From assembly GCA_030549495.1 (NCBI GenBank), contig JAUIRK010000501.1, forward strand, positions 461,001-525,000: a stretch of 64,000 bases of DNA, in the 5' to 3' direction. The position numbers and the translations under genes are program-made. Shown piece after piece: positions 44,217-56,317 of this stretch. The number at the start of each line of letters is the position of its first letter. Within the stretch, counting starts at the first letter, position 1. This stretch comes from Nectonema munidae (lineage: Eukaryota; Nematomorpha; Nectonematoida; Nectonematidae). The notes under the pieces are model-generated. The model was given only the letters and a program-made list of their open reading frames with translations, ran no database searches and was not told the origin of the DNA.

Positions 44217-44959
44217 GTTGAGGGGCGCACATCCTCAAAATTTTTCGGTGGGGCGAACTTTTTTTTTTTTATAATTATCAAAATTTATTATAAAAGAAAT
44301 TTTGTCTAATGAACATACCACCATCATTACCCGACATTATACTTGCACTGTAAGCTCCCAATCCCACCACAACTGCACGGATTTTATGAAGTCAAGTTAC
44401 CTTGTTTGTAATTCTGATTGCATCAACCTTCTAGCTCATTAGTTTTCAAAGTGTATTCCGGGGTGTTGCGAAGAAGTTCCATGGGGATCGAGAAGAGGGA
44501 CACTGAGTGAATCATTTTTCGTAAAATATTGCACCCATATTGGGTCATTTGCCATTTTTGGCAATAAATCACATTTAAAAATAATAAATAAGTTAGTCTT
44601 TGAATTGAGAACTATTTTCTTCTTTATTGCTTTCCAGGCTTATTTGTAAATATGCATTTTTCTTAATGCTAAAAAATGAAATATGACGACTCACACTTGA
44701 AATTTCTTTTTACTGCATTAAAGTCTTGGAAGAGGAACATAAGTGTCCTTTGTGTTCTGAAGTGTTAGCATCTACTTTTTTAAAGCCCTTCAAGTGAAGC
44801 TTGCGCTGGTAGTAAATCACTCGAGTCAGAGAAACAAAATTATTGGTTGAATTATTTCTTTGATAAATAGCATAGGAATGTTTTTGAAAAATATTAAATG
44901 GTTTGAAAAGTTTCAAAAAATAACTGTTGTCAAAAAGTCCCACAACATAGCCTAACAGT

Positions 44960-45350
44960 TGATATTACCTTGCTGCAAAATATATTGAATGTGCTAAGAA
45001 GTTCTGAAGTTGTAAAATTGAAACCTATTTTCCTGTCAAACGGTACCCTTAGAAGGCTAATAGGAGAGATCTCTGATGACATTTTAAACGTGGTTTTATT
45101 GATTCGGAATTCGATTTTACACTTTTTTGCTCAGAGTAATGAAACGTTGGATCCTGTAAACTTGTCTCAGCCTTGCGTTTGCGTACAATATGTATATGAC
45201 AAGAACCTGGTAGACAATTTTTTATTTTGCAAAACTCAGCAGTAGAACAACTGTAAGAGAAACATTTGACAAAGTGATCAATTTTTTTACAGCATATGGT
45301 ACTAAGTCGGAATCTGGCTAAGCAAAAATCTCCAGATGCCTAGTGCGCAC
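44960..45350 (+). pseudogene. hAT transposase, region before the core
   Basis: The frame 44970-45242 reads SSEVVKLKPIFLSNGTLRRL, IGEISDDILNVVLLIRNS, then VCVQYVYDKNLVDNFLFCKT. The last segment is the ZBED5-family block that follows the first catalytic Asp (usually YVR(Y/F)...K...EEFLF). The Asp region itself (LDEST) is not preserved. It is cut off by the insertion at 45353. Confidence 0.7.
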
Positions 45351-45401
45351 TGCCATTATTAGTGCTGGGCAAAATTTGTCCGCTCAAGTGCTTGGGGGGC
45401 T

Positions 45402-46000
45402 CATCTCAAAAAGGAACTTTTTATCTAAATAATTATATAATGTTTTGTACACATGTATACCCATTTTCAAATATGCTGAATTCAGTGGTGATATTCATTT
45501 TTTATGAAAATCAATCAAACCTGTCTAAAAATTGATCTAAATGTGACAGCTCATCTCAAAAAGGAACTTTTTATCTAAATAAGTATATAAAGTTTTTTAC
45601 ACATGTATACCCATTTTCAAATATGCTGAATTCAGTGGTGATATTCATTTTTTATGAAAATCATTCAAACCTTTCAAAAAAGTGATTTACATATGACAGC
45701 TCTTCTCAAAAAAGAAACTTTTTATCTAAATAATTATATAATGTTTTTTACACACATATACCCATTTTCAAGTAGGCTGTGTTTACTGGTTATATTCCTT
45801 TTTTTTTATAAAAAATTAGTCAAACCTGACAAAATAATTTAAATATGACAGCCCATGTCAAAATTAAAATTTTGATTCTTTTAAAGTTTTTATACATTTC
45901 AAGTATGCAGAATTTAATGGTGATGTTCATTTTTTATGAAATCAATAAAACCTGTCAAAAAATCGATTAAACCTGTAAATCAATGTCAAATATATAAACA
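45402..46000. repeat. Tandem array A, 150-151 bp unit
   Basis: Units contain TCTCAAAAAGGAACTTTTTA, ACCCATTTTCAAATATGCTG and AATTCAGTGGTGATATTCAT. Two units are nearly identical; the others decay towards the interior. Confidence 0.9.
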
Positions 46001-47059
46001 TATAAATAACTTCTACTTGCATTATTTCTCTGATAATTATTTTCTTAATTTATTTAATAAACCAACATTAGGTGTTTAATTCACTCAAAATATTTCATTC
46101 TACAGTAACTTATGTAACTAGATAGGACTTCCATCTTTTTGGCTACAAATTCGTTATCGGCTCGTAGTCTCTACGTCATATTATAATTTAAAGTGTGTAA
46201 TTTTGGTATTCATTCTATGATGATCCTTTCTTGGTAGCTCTTTTTTCATTAGAAATTTATATTCTTCAATGTGTGTTCGAAAATTTTTTTATAAGGATAA
46301 AATTACTTTTTTCCTCTCTCAAAGCATTCTGATTAAAGAATCTTCTTGGTGATCTTAGACTTTTTTTATCAGTATCGTGTATTTTATTATCAAGCGTGAA
46401 TATTTGTAAACCAATCTTATTTCAAAGGATTTTTCTGATGAATCATTCGTGATGTTGATTGTTCAATTACAAAAAGTTGTCAACGTTCTTCATCTAAAAA
46501 ATTATCTCTTTGACACAAAAGGAAAAAGATGGACAAATTCAATTTAAATTAAAAATATCTTGATAGTGATTAAATTCTCACATATTGGCACCTGTGCCAT
46601 TTTTAATAAATCTGAAAATTTTCAGATTTCCTACCCATCATAGCTAAATGTTAACTGTAATCCTAGATGATAAGCTATAGATTTAAATATTTTTCATTTG
46701 TAAAAGAGGAACTTCTTTTTCACAGTCAAAATCTTTTTTGAAGCATCTAATATTATATAATTAAACCACTTCCTAGTTCATTAGAACATTGTAGATCTTC
46801 CATTTAGTCAAGATACATATTTTTTTTAATTATTTGTTTTGATCACATGTTCTCTTTTCAATTAGTTTTCAACTTGGTTCCTTCTCTCATATAAATTTTC
46901 AAAAGATTTTATAATACGTTTTATTTTTTTTAATAAATATTTCATACTCAAGATGATTGTAGAAAGTATTATAAGCCAAAATATACAAAAAAAAAGTATA
47001 TTTTTACTATATACCTAATATGCAGCCATTTTTTGAAATTTTTTTACAAAATTGTTTTT

Positions 47060-48700
47060 CAGGCATACATTACTAATTCAATTGCCACTTCGAGATATTT
47101 TTTAACCGTATTATCCAAAATCCAGTACAGAAATAAAATAAGCATAGTCGATTTGGTATAAAACAGATATTTTATTTTTTTGAAAATATTTTTGAAAACA
47201 GTATCTAGAAGTAAACCGCAAATCTGATACAAGCTTTCAGATATTTTAAAAACATAAATGCCAAACCTGAGTCCAAAAATGAAACCAGCATCTTCCATTT
47301 GGCATAAAAACACATTTTTATTTATATTTCAAAAATATTTCTGCAGACATTAGACGTAAATCGAAAATTTGATTGACACTTTTAGACATTTAAAACCTCT
47401 AAATGCAAAAAATGATTTCAGAAATAAAAATTATCATGGTCGAATTGGTATAAAAACATATATTTCATGTAAAAATAGAGAGAATATTTTGGGATATCGT
47501 TTTCAGACATAAACCACAAATTTGATTGACACTAGCAGTAAAAACTCCAAATGGGAAAACTGTGTTCAGAAATGAAATCATCATGATCTATTTGCTATAA
47601 AAACAAATTTTAGAACTAAACGCAAATTTAATTGATACTTATATGTATTTTCAAATTCAAATTGCAAAAATTGAGTCCATAAATGAAACTAGCATGGTTG
47701 ATTTGGTATAAAAACATATATGTTGTAAAATTTGAATGAATGTTTTTGGAGATAATTTTTAGAAGTAAAACGCAAAGTTGATTAACACTTATAAGTATTT
47801 TCAAATCCTAAATGTAAAAAATGGGTTCAAAAATGAAAACACCATGATCGATTTGGTATAAAAACAAATATTTCATGTAAAATTGAGAGAATATATTAGG
47901 AGATAGCTTTTAGAAGTAAACCGCAAATTTTGACTGATATTTTAAAATCTCTAAACCAGCATGGCCGATTTAGTATAACACATATATTTTATGTAAAATG
48001 TGAAGGAATGTTTTTGGAGATAATTTTTAGAAGTAAACCGCAAATTTGATTAACACTTATAGGTATTTCCAGATCCTAAACGTAAAAAATGAGTCCAGAA
48101 ATGAAACCAGCATGACCGATTTAGTATAACACATATATTTTATGTAAAATGTGAAGGAATGTTTTTGGGGATAATTTTTAGAAGTAAACCGCAAATTTGA
48201 TTAACACTTATAGGTATTTCCAGATCCTAAACGTAAAAAATTAGTCCAGAAATGAAACCAGCATGGCCGATTTAGTATAACACATATATTTTATGTAAAA
48301 TGTGAAGGAATGTTTTTGGAGATAATTTTTAGAAGTAAACCGCAAATTTGATTAACACTTATAGGTATTTCCAGATCCTAAACGTAAAAAATTAGTCCAG
48401 AAATGAAACCAGCATGACCGATTTAGTATAACACATATATTTTATGTAAAATGCGAAGGAATGTTTTTGGAGACAATTTTCAGAAGTAAACCGCAAATTT
48501 GATTAATTCTTATAGGTATTTTCAAATCCTAAATGTAAAAAATGAGTCCAGAAATGAAAACAGCATGACCGATTTAGTATAAAAACATATATTTTATGTA
48601 AAATTTGAAGGTATATTTTATTAGATATATTTTTGATCAATCAAAATTTTGATTGACATTTTCTAAAAATTAGCCATGATTATTGAAAAAATTAAATATA
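47060..48700. repeat. Tandem array B, 151 bp unit
   Basis: About ten units with AGAAGTAAACCGCAAATTTG, GAAATGAAACCAGCATG and TTTTGGAGATAATTTTT. The units near 48000-48600 are almost identical, the inner ones diverged. This gradient implies recent expansion at the outer side. Confidence 0.9.
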
Positions 48701-49016
48701 TAAAGTGTTATGCGTTTCAAACTGTATATAATTATAAATTTTCAGGGTATTATATAATATAGATCCTAAGTTATAAGGTTAAGTACAGATAATGTCAAAA
48801 TTTTGCTGAAAACTTTTAATTTTTTATTTTGATTGACAGTTTTGGACATGAAGGGGTCATTCAACTACCATGAAAATGGTTTCAAAAGATGCAGCTAGCG
48901 ATTTTAGGAAAAGTCACAAAATTTGAAGGGATATGATTCAACCAATTTTCTACAATTAATTTTTTAGTGAAGAGGGGTGGGGGGCATTTTACGCCCCCCA
49001 GCACTAATAGGGTTAA

Positions 49017-49770
49017 AACAATACCCGATGAGTTGAAAAATGTTTCAATGAAGTCATTAAAGCAAATGCTTCAAATCTTGTTTGTTTTCAGATTTGAAAA
49101 ACTCTTGCTGCACTCAAACATGAGGTTGCTTTCCAAAGGAAAATTTCCCAAGAGATACTAAGGAAAGAAATCCAGCAATTTCTGCAAAGCAAACTGCCAT
49201 TCGAGATAAACATGTCAGCTTTTGAAATGAAGCTGGGATAATTGCATTCTTTGACAAGAAAAATTTTGCTTGATTTTCGAACATATTTGCTGATGAAAAC
49301 AAGATTTTGAATAATAAAAATGTCCTGGAGGCCATAAAACACCGTGTAGCATGCCAAGAAATTTCTCTTTATTTTCTTAATCTACAAAAATGTGAAAAAT
49401 ACAATCAATTTATCAAAAACCCGTTTATAATCTCGATTAGTAATCTGGCCTCAGAAGACTTCTGAATTCAAGAATAGTTTATTGATTTGGTTAATTATAG
49501 AAGAGGTGCAAAACCTGTTTTTCTGAAATATCTCATAACGATTTTTCGATTTAAATGGAAGAGTCCTAAGCTTGGAAAGATTGCTCTGAAAGCTGTGATT
49601 CGATTTGCCACTACATATGAGTGTGAGCAAGCGTTTTTCATGCTACTTGCCATTGAAACCAAATCCCGAAACAGATAGTGAGTAATGATATATAAGTTGC
49701 ATTGGCCAAAACAGCCAAATTTAGATAAACTGGGTTAGACAAAGCAGATGCCATCCATCCCATTGAGATT
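49017..49770 (+). pseudogene. hAT transposase, core end and dimerisation region
   Basis: Pieces: LLHSNMRLLSKGKFPKRY near 49110 (equivalent of LH.E.RWLS.GK), RKEIQQFLQSKLPFEI in the next frame, then 49550-49678 KSPKLGKIALKAVIRFATTY, ECEQAFFMLLAIETKSRNR. The latter is the conserved C-terminal block (A...L.PFATTYLCEQ.FS.L..IK.K.RN). The last part VRQSRCHPSH near 49730 is the usual end of this family. Several stops and frame changes. Confidence 0.75.
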
Positions 49771-49924
49771 TGGATTGTTCAGATAATTTTTGAATAAACA
49801 ATTATGTTAATTTTTAGTACAGTAGTTTATATGCTGATTTATTTATTTTTAATGAGACCCAGAGCTATTAAAAAGTATAGTTAGACCCCTATTTTTAGAA
49901 AGTTTGTGAACAACTCTTCAAGCT

Positions 49925-50493
49925 CACTAAGGGAACAAAATTATTAATTATGATAGATAACTACTCATCAGATATAATTAAGTTTTTATCCCTCCTTATT
50001 GTCATTTACCAGTTATTGAAACGGATATCACAGTCTATCTGTATAGTCTATTATATATGCTATACCAAGTGAAGGTTTTAAACCATGACTAAATATTATC
50101 TTTTTGTAAATCTTTAGGGAGCTGAATTTTTGGTTGAACAGATTTTATATTTGGTGTTCCAAGATTAAATATGTCTCTGTCTTCTAAGGACCATATGGGA
50201 AGGGTTGAATTAGAGGACTCATTGGTAATACAGTCAGATCTCATTTATCCGATAGCAGATTATTCCACAACCTCACTAACCGATGCAATATTGATTAGGA
50301 GCTAAAAGATATTTCTTAGCTGATCTATTCTCTGATTGATTAGTAACACATAAAAACAAGGAATCATCTTATATAATCTTCATATTCAACCTACACATAT
50401 TTTCAGGCAGTAAAGTAAATTATTTGAAAATTTATTTAGGATATGGGTCTATGAATGGACAGGTATGTAGCCGTGAATTTAAATTTCGCCATT
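49925..50493. other. No gene seen
   Basis: AT-rich spacer between hAT and piggyBac elements. Confidence 0.5.
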
Positions 50494-50692
50494 TTAACCC
50501 ATTATGTCCTAGTGTCCACATATGTGTACATCAAAAAAACATCAAAATTTAGCCCTTAAAAAAATCAAAACAGTTTTTAAATGTTTTTCTAATTTTTATT
50601 CTGTTCCTTCACTATCACAAAAAGAAAAAAAATAAATATAATACTTGCTTTTATGTTACTCTTAGGCTCAAAAACTTTTTAAAGTTTTTATA

Positions 50693-52974
50693 CCCTCATC
50701 CGTACACTATAAACTGGACACAGTTCTGTACAAGCTGCTACATTTTGTAGTATAGCAATTTCACAAACTTATAAGGGTTGACATTTATGAATATAATTTT
50801 TTTTTGTATTTTTGTAAATATATATATCACATAAAGTTGTACAAAGTTTTATTCAATAAAATTATAAATTTATTGTCTATTTTTCACAAAAAATACAAAA
50901 CTCTTTAGTTTTCTTGATTCTATGACTGGGACAAATTGCAGCGTCACAAACTTCACAAGCACTCCGAAATGACTTTTTACAATATTTACAAGGCCTGGAA
51001 TAATTTATTACTTTTCTTTTAGAAGGTGCGGGAGTTGTTTTTATATATCCGACAAGTATTCTAGCCTCTTTTATAATTTTCCTTAAACTTTGGCTTTGAA
51101 GTCTTTTACTTGAGAATTCGAACGCAAGTTGAAAAGATAGGTTTTTCAAAAAGTTCTTCGGTTTTGGGAATAATCGTTTTTCTTATCATTAAAATAAATG
51201 CGTTACTCCATGATACATCAATAAAGTTATAGTTTAAGAGAACTGGCCATCTGTTGGTTTTTCTTCGACAAGAAAACTCTTCAATTATAGAATCAAGCAA
51301 GTTAACTCCATACTTACCTTGGTTGTAATCCAAAATTATACGAGGTTTTTTATCTAACCTCTCTGATATTTCAATGACAAGATGGGAAGAGGACAACATC
51401 AATACATTTTTATTTTTTTGGGAACATATGAGCATAGGGAGATTTTGTTTTCATGATCATACAAAGCTAAGGTTGTATGGACGTATTTGTTTTTGACTGA
51501 TTTTAAGCAAGCAGGAATTTCTTTTCTTATTTTATTAATTGTTCCAAATATCGTCAAGTTTTTCTTTAAAAGTTCTGTAGCCAAGAAGTGAGACGTGAAA
51601 TACCTGTCAGTTACTATATCTCTACCACTATTTTCAAATGGTTTGACTAACCGTAAAACTGTTGTAGAAGCTCGTTCTGTGTTTTTATCTTTGCCAATTT
51701 CTTTTCCATAATAAATGTATCCTGAAAGAGCAAAACCACTTTTGGCTTCACAACACCAAAATACTTTTACTCGATATTTTCTGGATTTTTGAGGCATAAA
51801 AGTTCTTCCTGGTATTTTACCTATATACCCATAAAGCTGTTCATCAACAGTGAGAACATTTTCAGGTACAAGGAAATCCAATAAATTTTTCTGTAACATT
51901 GTCATAAAGAAAGCAAACAAGTCATGTTGTCTCTATCAGAAGCTGCCCTAATTATAGTACCATAGCAAGCTTTTATTTCTTCACAAGAAAATTGTTTCAT
52001 GAAAGTAGGATAAGTTTTTCTTTTATTTTTGACTAAATACTTCCTAACTTCATCAGAAACCTTTCTATTAGTGTATCTTGTAATATGAAGAAACATGTCT
52101 TCATTGTAAAAAAGGAAAAAAGATTCAGCTTTGCTTCTAGGATCACATAAAGGTCTTGGCTTTTGATTGAAAATATTTCTTGATAAAGATCTAACCAGCG
52201 GTGGTCTTTTTGAATACTTGACGTCATTACAAAAAATAAACTCTTCATCTTCAAATTCGTTCGTGAAAAAGCTATTGGCGGTAGTACAGGGTTCATCGTC
52301 TTCAATTACATCACTCAGACTATCATCATCAGAGATGTTGTCTTCAAACATGTCAACATCACCTTCGTTCGATTCTATTTCCTCATTATTTTAACTTCTT
52401 CACAAACATTTTCATCAGTTTTTTCCAAATTGTTTCTTTCATCATCATCATCAGATTCATCATAAAGAGAAATTAAAGCATGTGCCAATTGAAACGATTG
52501 CCTTTGATATTTTTTCATCGAAAAGTAAGAAAAAACAGCAAAATGTGTGAAATGGTATCTCTAATAAATTAAGAAAAACGAGAAAAAACAGTATGAAAAG
52601 CAAGGAAATTGAATGAATTGTGTATTACAAAAATGATGAAGAAGGAAGCTTACTGCTTTTAAAGAGGTAATTTCCTGTTTTGGCGCCAGACAATAAATTT
52701 ATGAATGAAACACTGTGTGCATATTCACTATACATAAATACGTTTCGACAGTAATTCGCCTATACTACAAATTGTAGTACGTTGTACTATAAAGACAAAA
52801 ACAGAAAATTTACCAAATAGATAATATATCACGGAATAAAACATTGTGTGCATGCTCACTATACACAAATACACATCGTCAAGGATTATTCGCTTCAAAA
52901 TATTTATATGTAGCTAAGACGTGTAGATTGAAATTTTATTAACTACAAATTATAGCAGCTTGTACGGATGAGGG
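50693..52974 (-). mobile_element. Inner piggyBac transposon
   Basis: Ends CCCTCATCCGTACA (50693) and the inverse CCCTCATCCGTACAAGCTGC (52974), with TATA/TTAG flanks where TTAA is expected, so the target duplication has decayed. TACAAGCTGCTA also lies subterminally on the left. It contains an almost full-length transposase gene on the minus strand. Confidence 0.85.
50880..52518 (-). pseudogene. piggyBac transposase, near full length, frame-shifted
   Basis: Starts MKKYQRQSFQLAHALISLYD at 52518. The acidic N-terminal part is followed by PLCDPRSKAESFFLFYNEDM and ITRYTNRKVSDEV (52170-52060), the first Asp in NVLTVDEQLYGYIGKIPGRT (about 51860), KVFWCCEAKSGFALSGYIYY, then the second Asp in GRDIVTDRYFTSHFLATELL (about 51620), a SSSHLVIE stretch, then YGVNLLDSIIEEFSCRRKTN and RWPVLLNYNFIDVSWSNAFI (third Asp region, with Asn-Leu-Leu-Asp). 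A Cys-rich PHD-like tail follows: CKYCKKSFRSACEVCDAAIC, CIFCEK. At least three frame changes plus a stop in the N-terminal part. Host-like order is intact, so decay is recent. Confidence 0.88.
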
Positions 52975-53099
52975 TTAGTTGCTGAAATGCTTCGATAAAA
53001 TGAAAGGTAATCAAAAATATTTTTTCCTTTTTTTTAGTATTTATGTTGAGCTAAAGAGCTATATAACACGATATAATGCCCAATTAATTTAAGCATTAA

Positions 53100-53479
53100 A
53101 GTTGCTCTCATTCACTCTAAAAAAAAATTAATTGTTCACAAATGTGCACACCAGGTGCACCCTGGGATACATCTTTATTATACATCAGTTGATTGATGAT
53201 TCAATGTGTGTTGTCTTTTATAAAACTTTACTGATTTTTTTGTAGCTTGCTGCTCTTGATTTTAATACCAAGTTGTTAGTAATATTAGGTATCGTAAAGG
53301 GGATCTGGTTAGTGCAAAAGCTTTTTTTTTGATGATATGAAAGTTCCTTTGAAAGAAGGAGTTATAATCATTTTGGAAAGTCTCACAATTCTGCTAAAGT
53401 GTAGGCAAAAAAAATCGAAAAACAAAATGATGAAGCAATTAATTTTTTAACAAAAAAAATGATTTTTTTTGGAAAACCA
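53100..53479. other. Outer piggyBac interior, no gene resolved
   Basis: AT-rich. ACAAATGTGCACACCAGGTG near 53137 resembles the subterminal phrase of the outer piggyBac. No transposase part was recognised. Confidence 0.4.
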
Positions 53480-55250
53480 TTTTCTCGCAGGTGATGTCGT
53501 TTGACCCGGACGAGAACCCCTGCCCAGACCCGGCTGAGGACCAGATCCAGTCGATCATTGACATCGCATCATGTAAGAAACTGCTCTCCTCATTTACCAC
53601 CTCAGCCAGGCTCAGGGCCCCCGTCCTGGGTTCCACCTTCCAGGTCACTGCCCCGCTTTTCAAGGTTCCAGTTGACCTACGACACAAGGGCACAATTAGC
53701 ATCCTTGCCCAGAGATTTTTTAATCTTGTCCAGGCTCATAAGCAAACCTACTTCCACTCCTTCGCCAGGTTCTCAGCACCGCCTAAGTAGCAGAAATCGT
53801 TCTTTACAAAGGAGGTTCTCCCGAGACTTGTCCAGTCTGGCGTACTGAAACAGGTGATTCGCCCTAGAATAGTTTCCCCGTGCTTCTTTGGTTCCCAAGG
53901 CCAACGGGAAGACTCGTTTGGTGGCAGACTTTGATTTCTCACGGGACCTCTTCGCCACGCCAGCTATAAAGCTCACGGCCCCTTTCAGCTGCGCTACGTT
54001 CAGCTCTCATTCAAATGGGCCACCCATCTGGATCTTACAGATGAGTTTTATGGCATTAGAATCCAAAAAGAATGGAGAAACTGCTTTTGTATCAAGTTAG
54101 GGGGAAAATTTTGGAAGTTCACAAGGTTGCCAATAGGGGCGTGCTTTAGCCCAGCAGTCCTCCAAGCGTGGTGGCACGTCTGCTAGGAACTTTCAAGGAA
54201 AGACTACCAGTGGAACAGCGTGCCCAATTCAGCTTTATCTTATACCTGGACGACTTCTTGATTTTGGGAGAGGACCGGGAATCCACAACCAAGATCATTA
54301 CGGCCTTCACTCGGTTTCTGGAAGAAGAATGCGTAATCCGCATAAATGTAAAGAAATCGATCCTCTCTCCCGTGCAGTCCATCGAGTTTCTCGGGGCCCA
54401 ATTGCACCTACGTCCACGGACGATGGGTGCTCAGGCCACCAGAGGCAAGAACCTCGCCATTATATCTTTGGTTTTTCTCTGAAGGATCTCCAGATTGCTT
54501 CAAAGAAGGTGACCCATTCCATGGAATCCATGGCAATGGTGCAATTCCAAATCTTCAAGGAGTGGATCGGGTTGGAAGCGTGCGTGACGGGCCGTCCGCA
54601 GGATCGTCCTCCGACTTGACGTCTTCCACGGCGTTACGGAGGGCATCTGTCCAGACACTGGATGCTTCGAGCCATAGGAGGATCCTGGCTTGTTTGAACG
54701 ACAGGCTGCCCAATTTTCGGATACAGCCTATGGCGACCATTGAATCGGAGTAGATCTTCCTGCTGGGCCAGAGGAAGTGTGCCAGAGTTATTGCTAGAAA
54801 CTCCAAATCCGCAATATGCCAGGCTTGGTGAACCACCTGGATTGTCCAAGAGCCCTTCGAGGTGACAAATCCGAGGGCTTGCAAGGAGGCGTTGACGTAG
54901 ATGGAATCTGCTGGTACGGAGGGGGTGACGATGGTTGACATGATGTAAGGCACAGCGAGCTGGACCAGCTCGCTGTGCTCGGGCGCCTCATTCCAATTAT
55001 ACAGCGCCGAAATGATGCAAAATTTTCCTGGGAGTGTTGCCGTATAATAGTTGAGGATGCCCATAATCTTCTGGCGCCATCGGAGGGGTACTTCGACGAC
55101 TCTTTGTGCCAGAAGGAAAGCGCAAAGCGCCTTAAGGAGAACCTCCTTGTTGCCATCCTGGACACCCATCGTCCGCGGAAAGTGATGCAGTTGGGCCTCG
55201 AGAAACTTATGAATCCACATTAAGTCGAAAAAGTGGTGGTGGCCACATTT
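53480..55250. mobile_element. Retroelement RT/RNase H fossil (LTR-kin, probably DIRS-like)
   Basis: This GC-richer block stands out from the AT-rich surroundings. The plus strand carries reverse-transcriptase-like parts, with a YLDD catalytic box near 54247 and a SIEFLGAQL block near 54380. The minus strand carries an RNase H-like part (IYSDSMVAIGCIRKLGS near 54760-54700, ending DDPADGPSR). The parts lie in opposite orientations, so more than one fragment or a rearrangement is present. No LTRs or other termini were found. The element is broken, with several breaks. Fairly strong codon structure suggests moderate age. Confidence 0.7.
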
Positions 55251-55607
55251 CACCAAACTTTTGTCTACGCTTATGACATTTTCCTTCATGCTGTATAAGA
55301 TGGCAAACGACAACAAAGGCCACGATTTACTGTGGTTTTTGAGAAGTGTTTCATCTTCCTATCTGAGCGATAAAAAAGCATGTATTAATATTTTCCCGAG
55401 AAAATCTTTCAAAAAAGGCAAAGTGAGAGTAAATGAAAGTGTACGACTTCATGGAAGATCACACTGGCCAAAACAGATGGACAAAGTTGGAAGATGTGCT
55501 GTTTCTTCATGTGCAAGGCGAACCAGAGTGATATGTGAAACTTGTGATGTGGCTTTATGCATTGACAGTGGACATTTTAAACTCTTCCATACTTCAAAAT
55601 TGTGTTA
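55230..55607 (+). pseudogene. piggyBac transposase C-terminal fragment
   Basis: The frame ends with VRLHGRSHWPKQMDKVGRCA, VSSCARRTRVICETCDVALC, then CF-type Phe-His residues and a stop at 55605-55607. This is the PGBD4-like tail (R.DG.SHWP....GRCA..C...T...CE.C...LC...C...FH). The upstream stretch LYKMANDNKGHDLLWFLRSV fits the segment after the third catalytic Asp. It belongs to the outer element 50498-55838. Confidence 0.7.
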
Positions 55608-55839
55608 ATGTTTTTAAGATTAAATAAAATTGTATTATCGCTTTTATAACATTATCTTTTCTAAATTTGATAGTTGAAAACTTCCTAGCGTGCACATATG
55701 TGTACACCCGTTTGTCAAAAAACTAAAAACAGTTTTAAATTTTACAAAAGAAATTTTGGCTATTGACACCAAATGAGTAATATTACAAAAAAGAGAATTA
55801 AGATTTTTTATCTAATTCCATGGTTGGGCATTAATGGGA

Positions 55840-56140
55840 TAGAAATTGAAGGTTTAAAATTTTTGGAAGAAATATTCCACAAACGTTAAATTTTTTATAA
55901 ATTAGCTAATCCATTCCCTATGTTATAAGCTATAATTAAGAGGGTTGAGCTAATTTGCTGTATTAATTCTTATATACAAACATTTTTACATAACAAAGTA
56001 ACCTGATAAAAATATATAATCTTTCCAGCTTTTACCTTATGCGTATTTTAAAAGTGAATTTCTTTGGAGATGATTGATTGTTTATCTGGAAGCGAAAACT
56101 TTTAAGCTACCAAAGTTATTGTGTATAGAAAAGAGAAATA
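55840..56140. other. No gene seen
   Basis: AT-rich spacer. Confidence 0.5.
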
Positions 56141-56317
56141 AAGTTTAAAACAATAAACGTTGCTGCTGCACTGTTAATGATTGTAAAGGCCATCTTATTG
56201 CCTGAAAATCCTGATATTTTTGATAATATTGCGAGAGTTAGCGGAAATCATGTTCAGGCTCCCTATCCCATATCTTACAAACTGAAAAAATTACAAAAAA
56301 GTCTAAATGTTTTAGGG

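Larger units (their letters stand above)
45353..49012. mobile_element. piggyBac-ended element with two 151-bp tandem arrays
   Basis: The left end (CCATTATTAGTGCTGGGC) and the right end GCACTAATAGGG with TTAA (49013-49016) match the termini of 4976-7424 in reverse. The left array has units starting near 45413, 45563 and 45714 and more decayed ones to about 46000. The right array has units at 48000, 48151, 48302, 48453 and 48604, and older ones back to about 47060. Both have a 150-151 bp period although the unit sequences differ. No transposase. The minus-strand frame 47313-47059 is repeat sequence. The left TTAA has decayed. Confidence 0.85.
44437..49916 (+). mobile_element. hAT transposon (ZBED5-like) interrupted by a 3.66 kb insertion
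   Basis: The left end CATTAGTTTTCAAAGTGTAT, then GGGGTGTTGCGAAG, and the inverse of the right end GAGTTGTTCACAAACTTTC correspond to the CAGTGGTTCTCAAA-type hAT termini. Flanks TTCTAGCT (44429-44436) and TTCAAGCT (49917-49924) share 7 of 8 bases. Transposase pieces lie on either side of the inserted piggyBac-ended element. Without the insertion the copy is about 1.8 kb, so it had already lost internal sequence. Confidence 0.8.
50498..55838 (+). mobile_element. Outer piggyBac copy with two nested elements
   Basis: The left end CCCATTATGTCCTAGTGTCC has TTAA before it (50494-50497). The right end, read inverse, is CCCATTAATGCCCAACC with a decayed TTAA. CCTAG.GT.CACATATGTGTACA occurs near both ends (about 50508 and 55686). 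The C-terminal part of a piggyBac transposase remains at 55230-55607. Nested inside are a complete-length piggyBac (50693-52974) and a retroelement fossil (about 53480-55250). The right terminus is less certain than the left. Confidence 0.55.

Noticed and set aside
53439-55316. Long opposed frames as host genes
   Set aside because: The content is reverse-transcriptase and RNase H-like, inside a transposon nest, with no intact gene structure.
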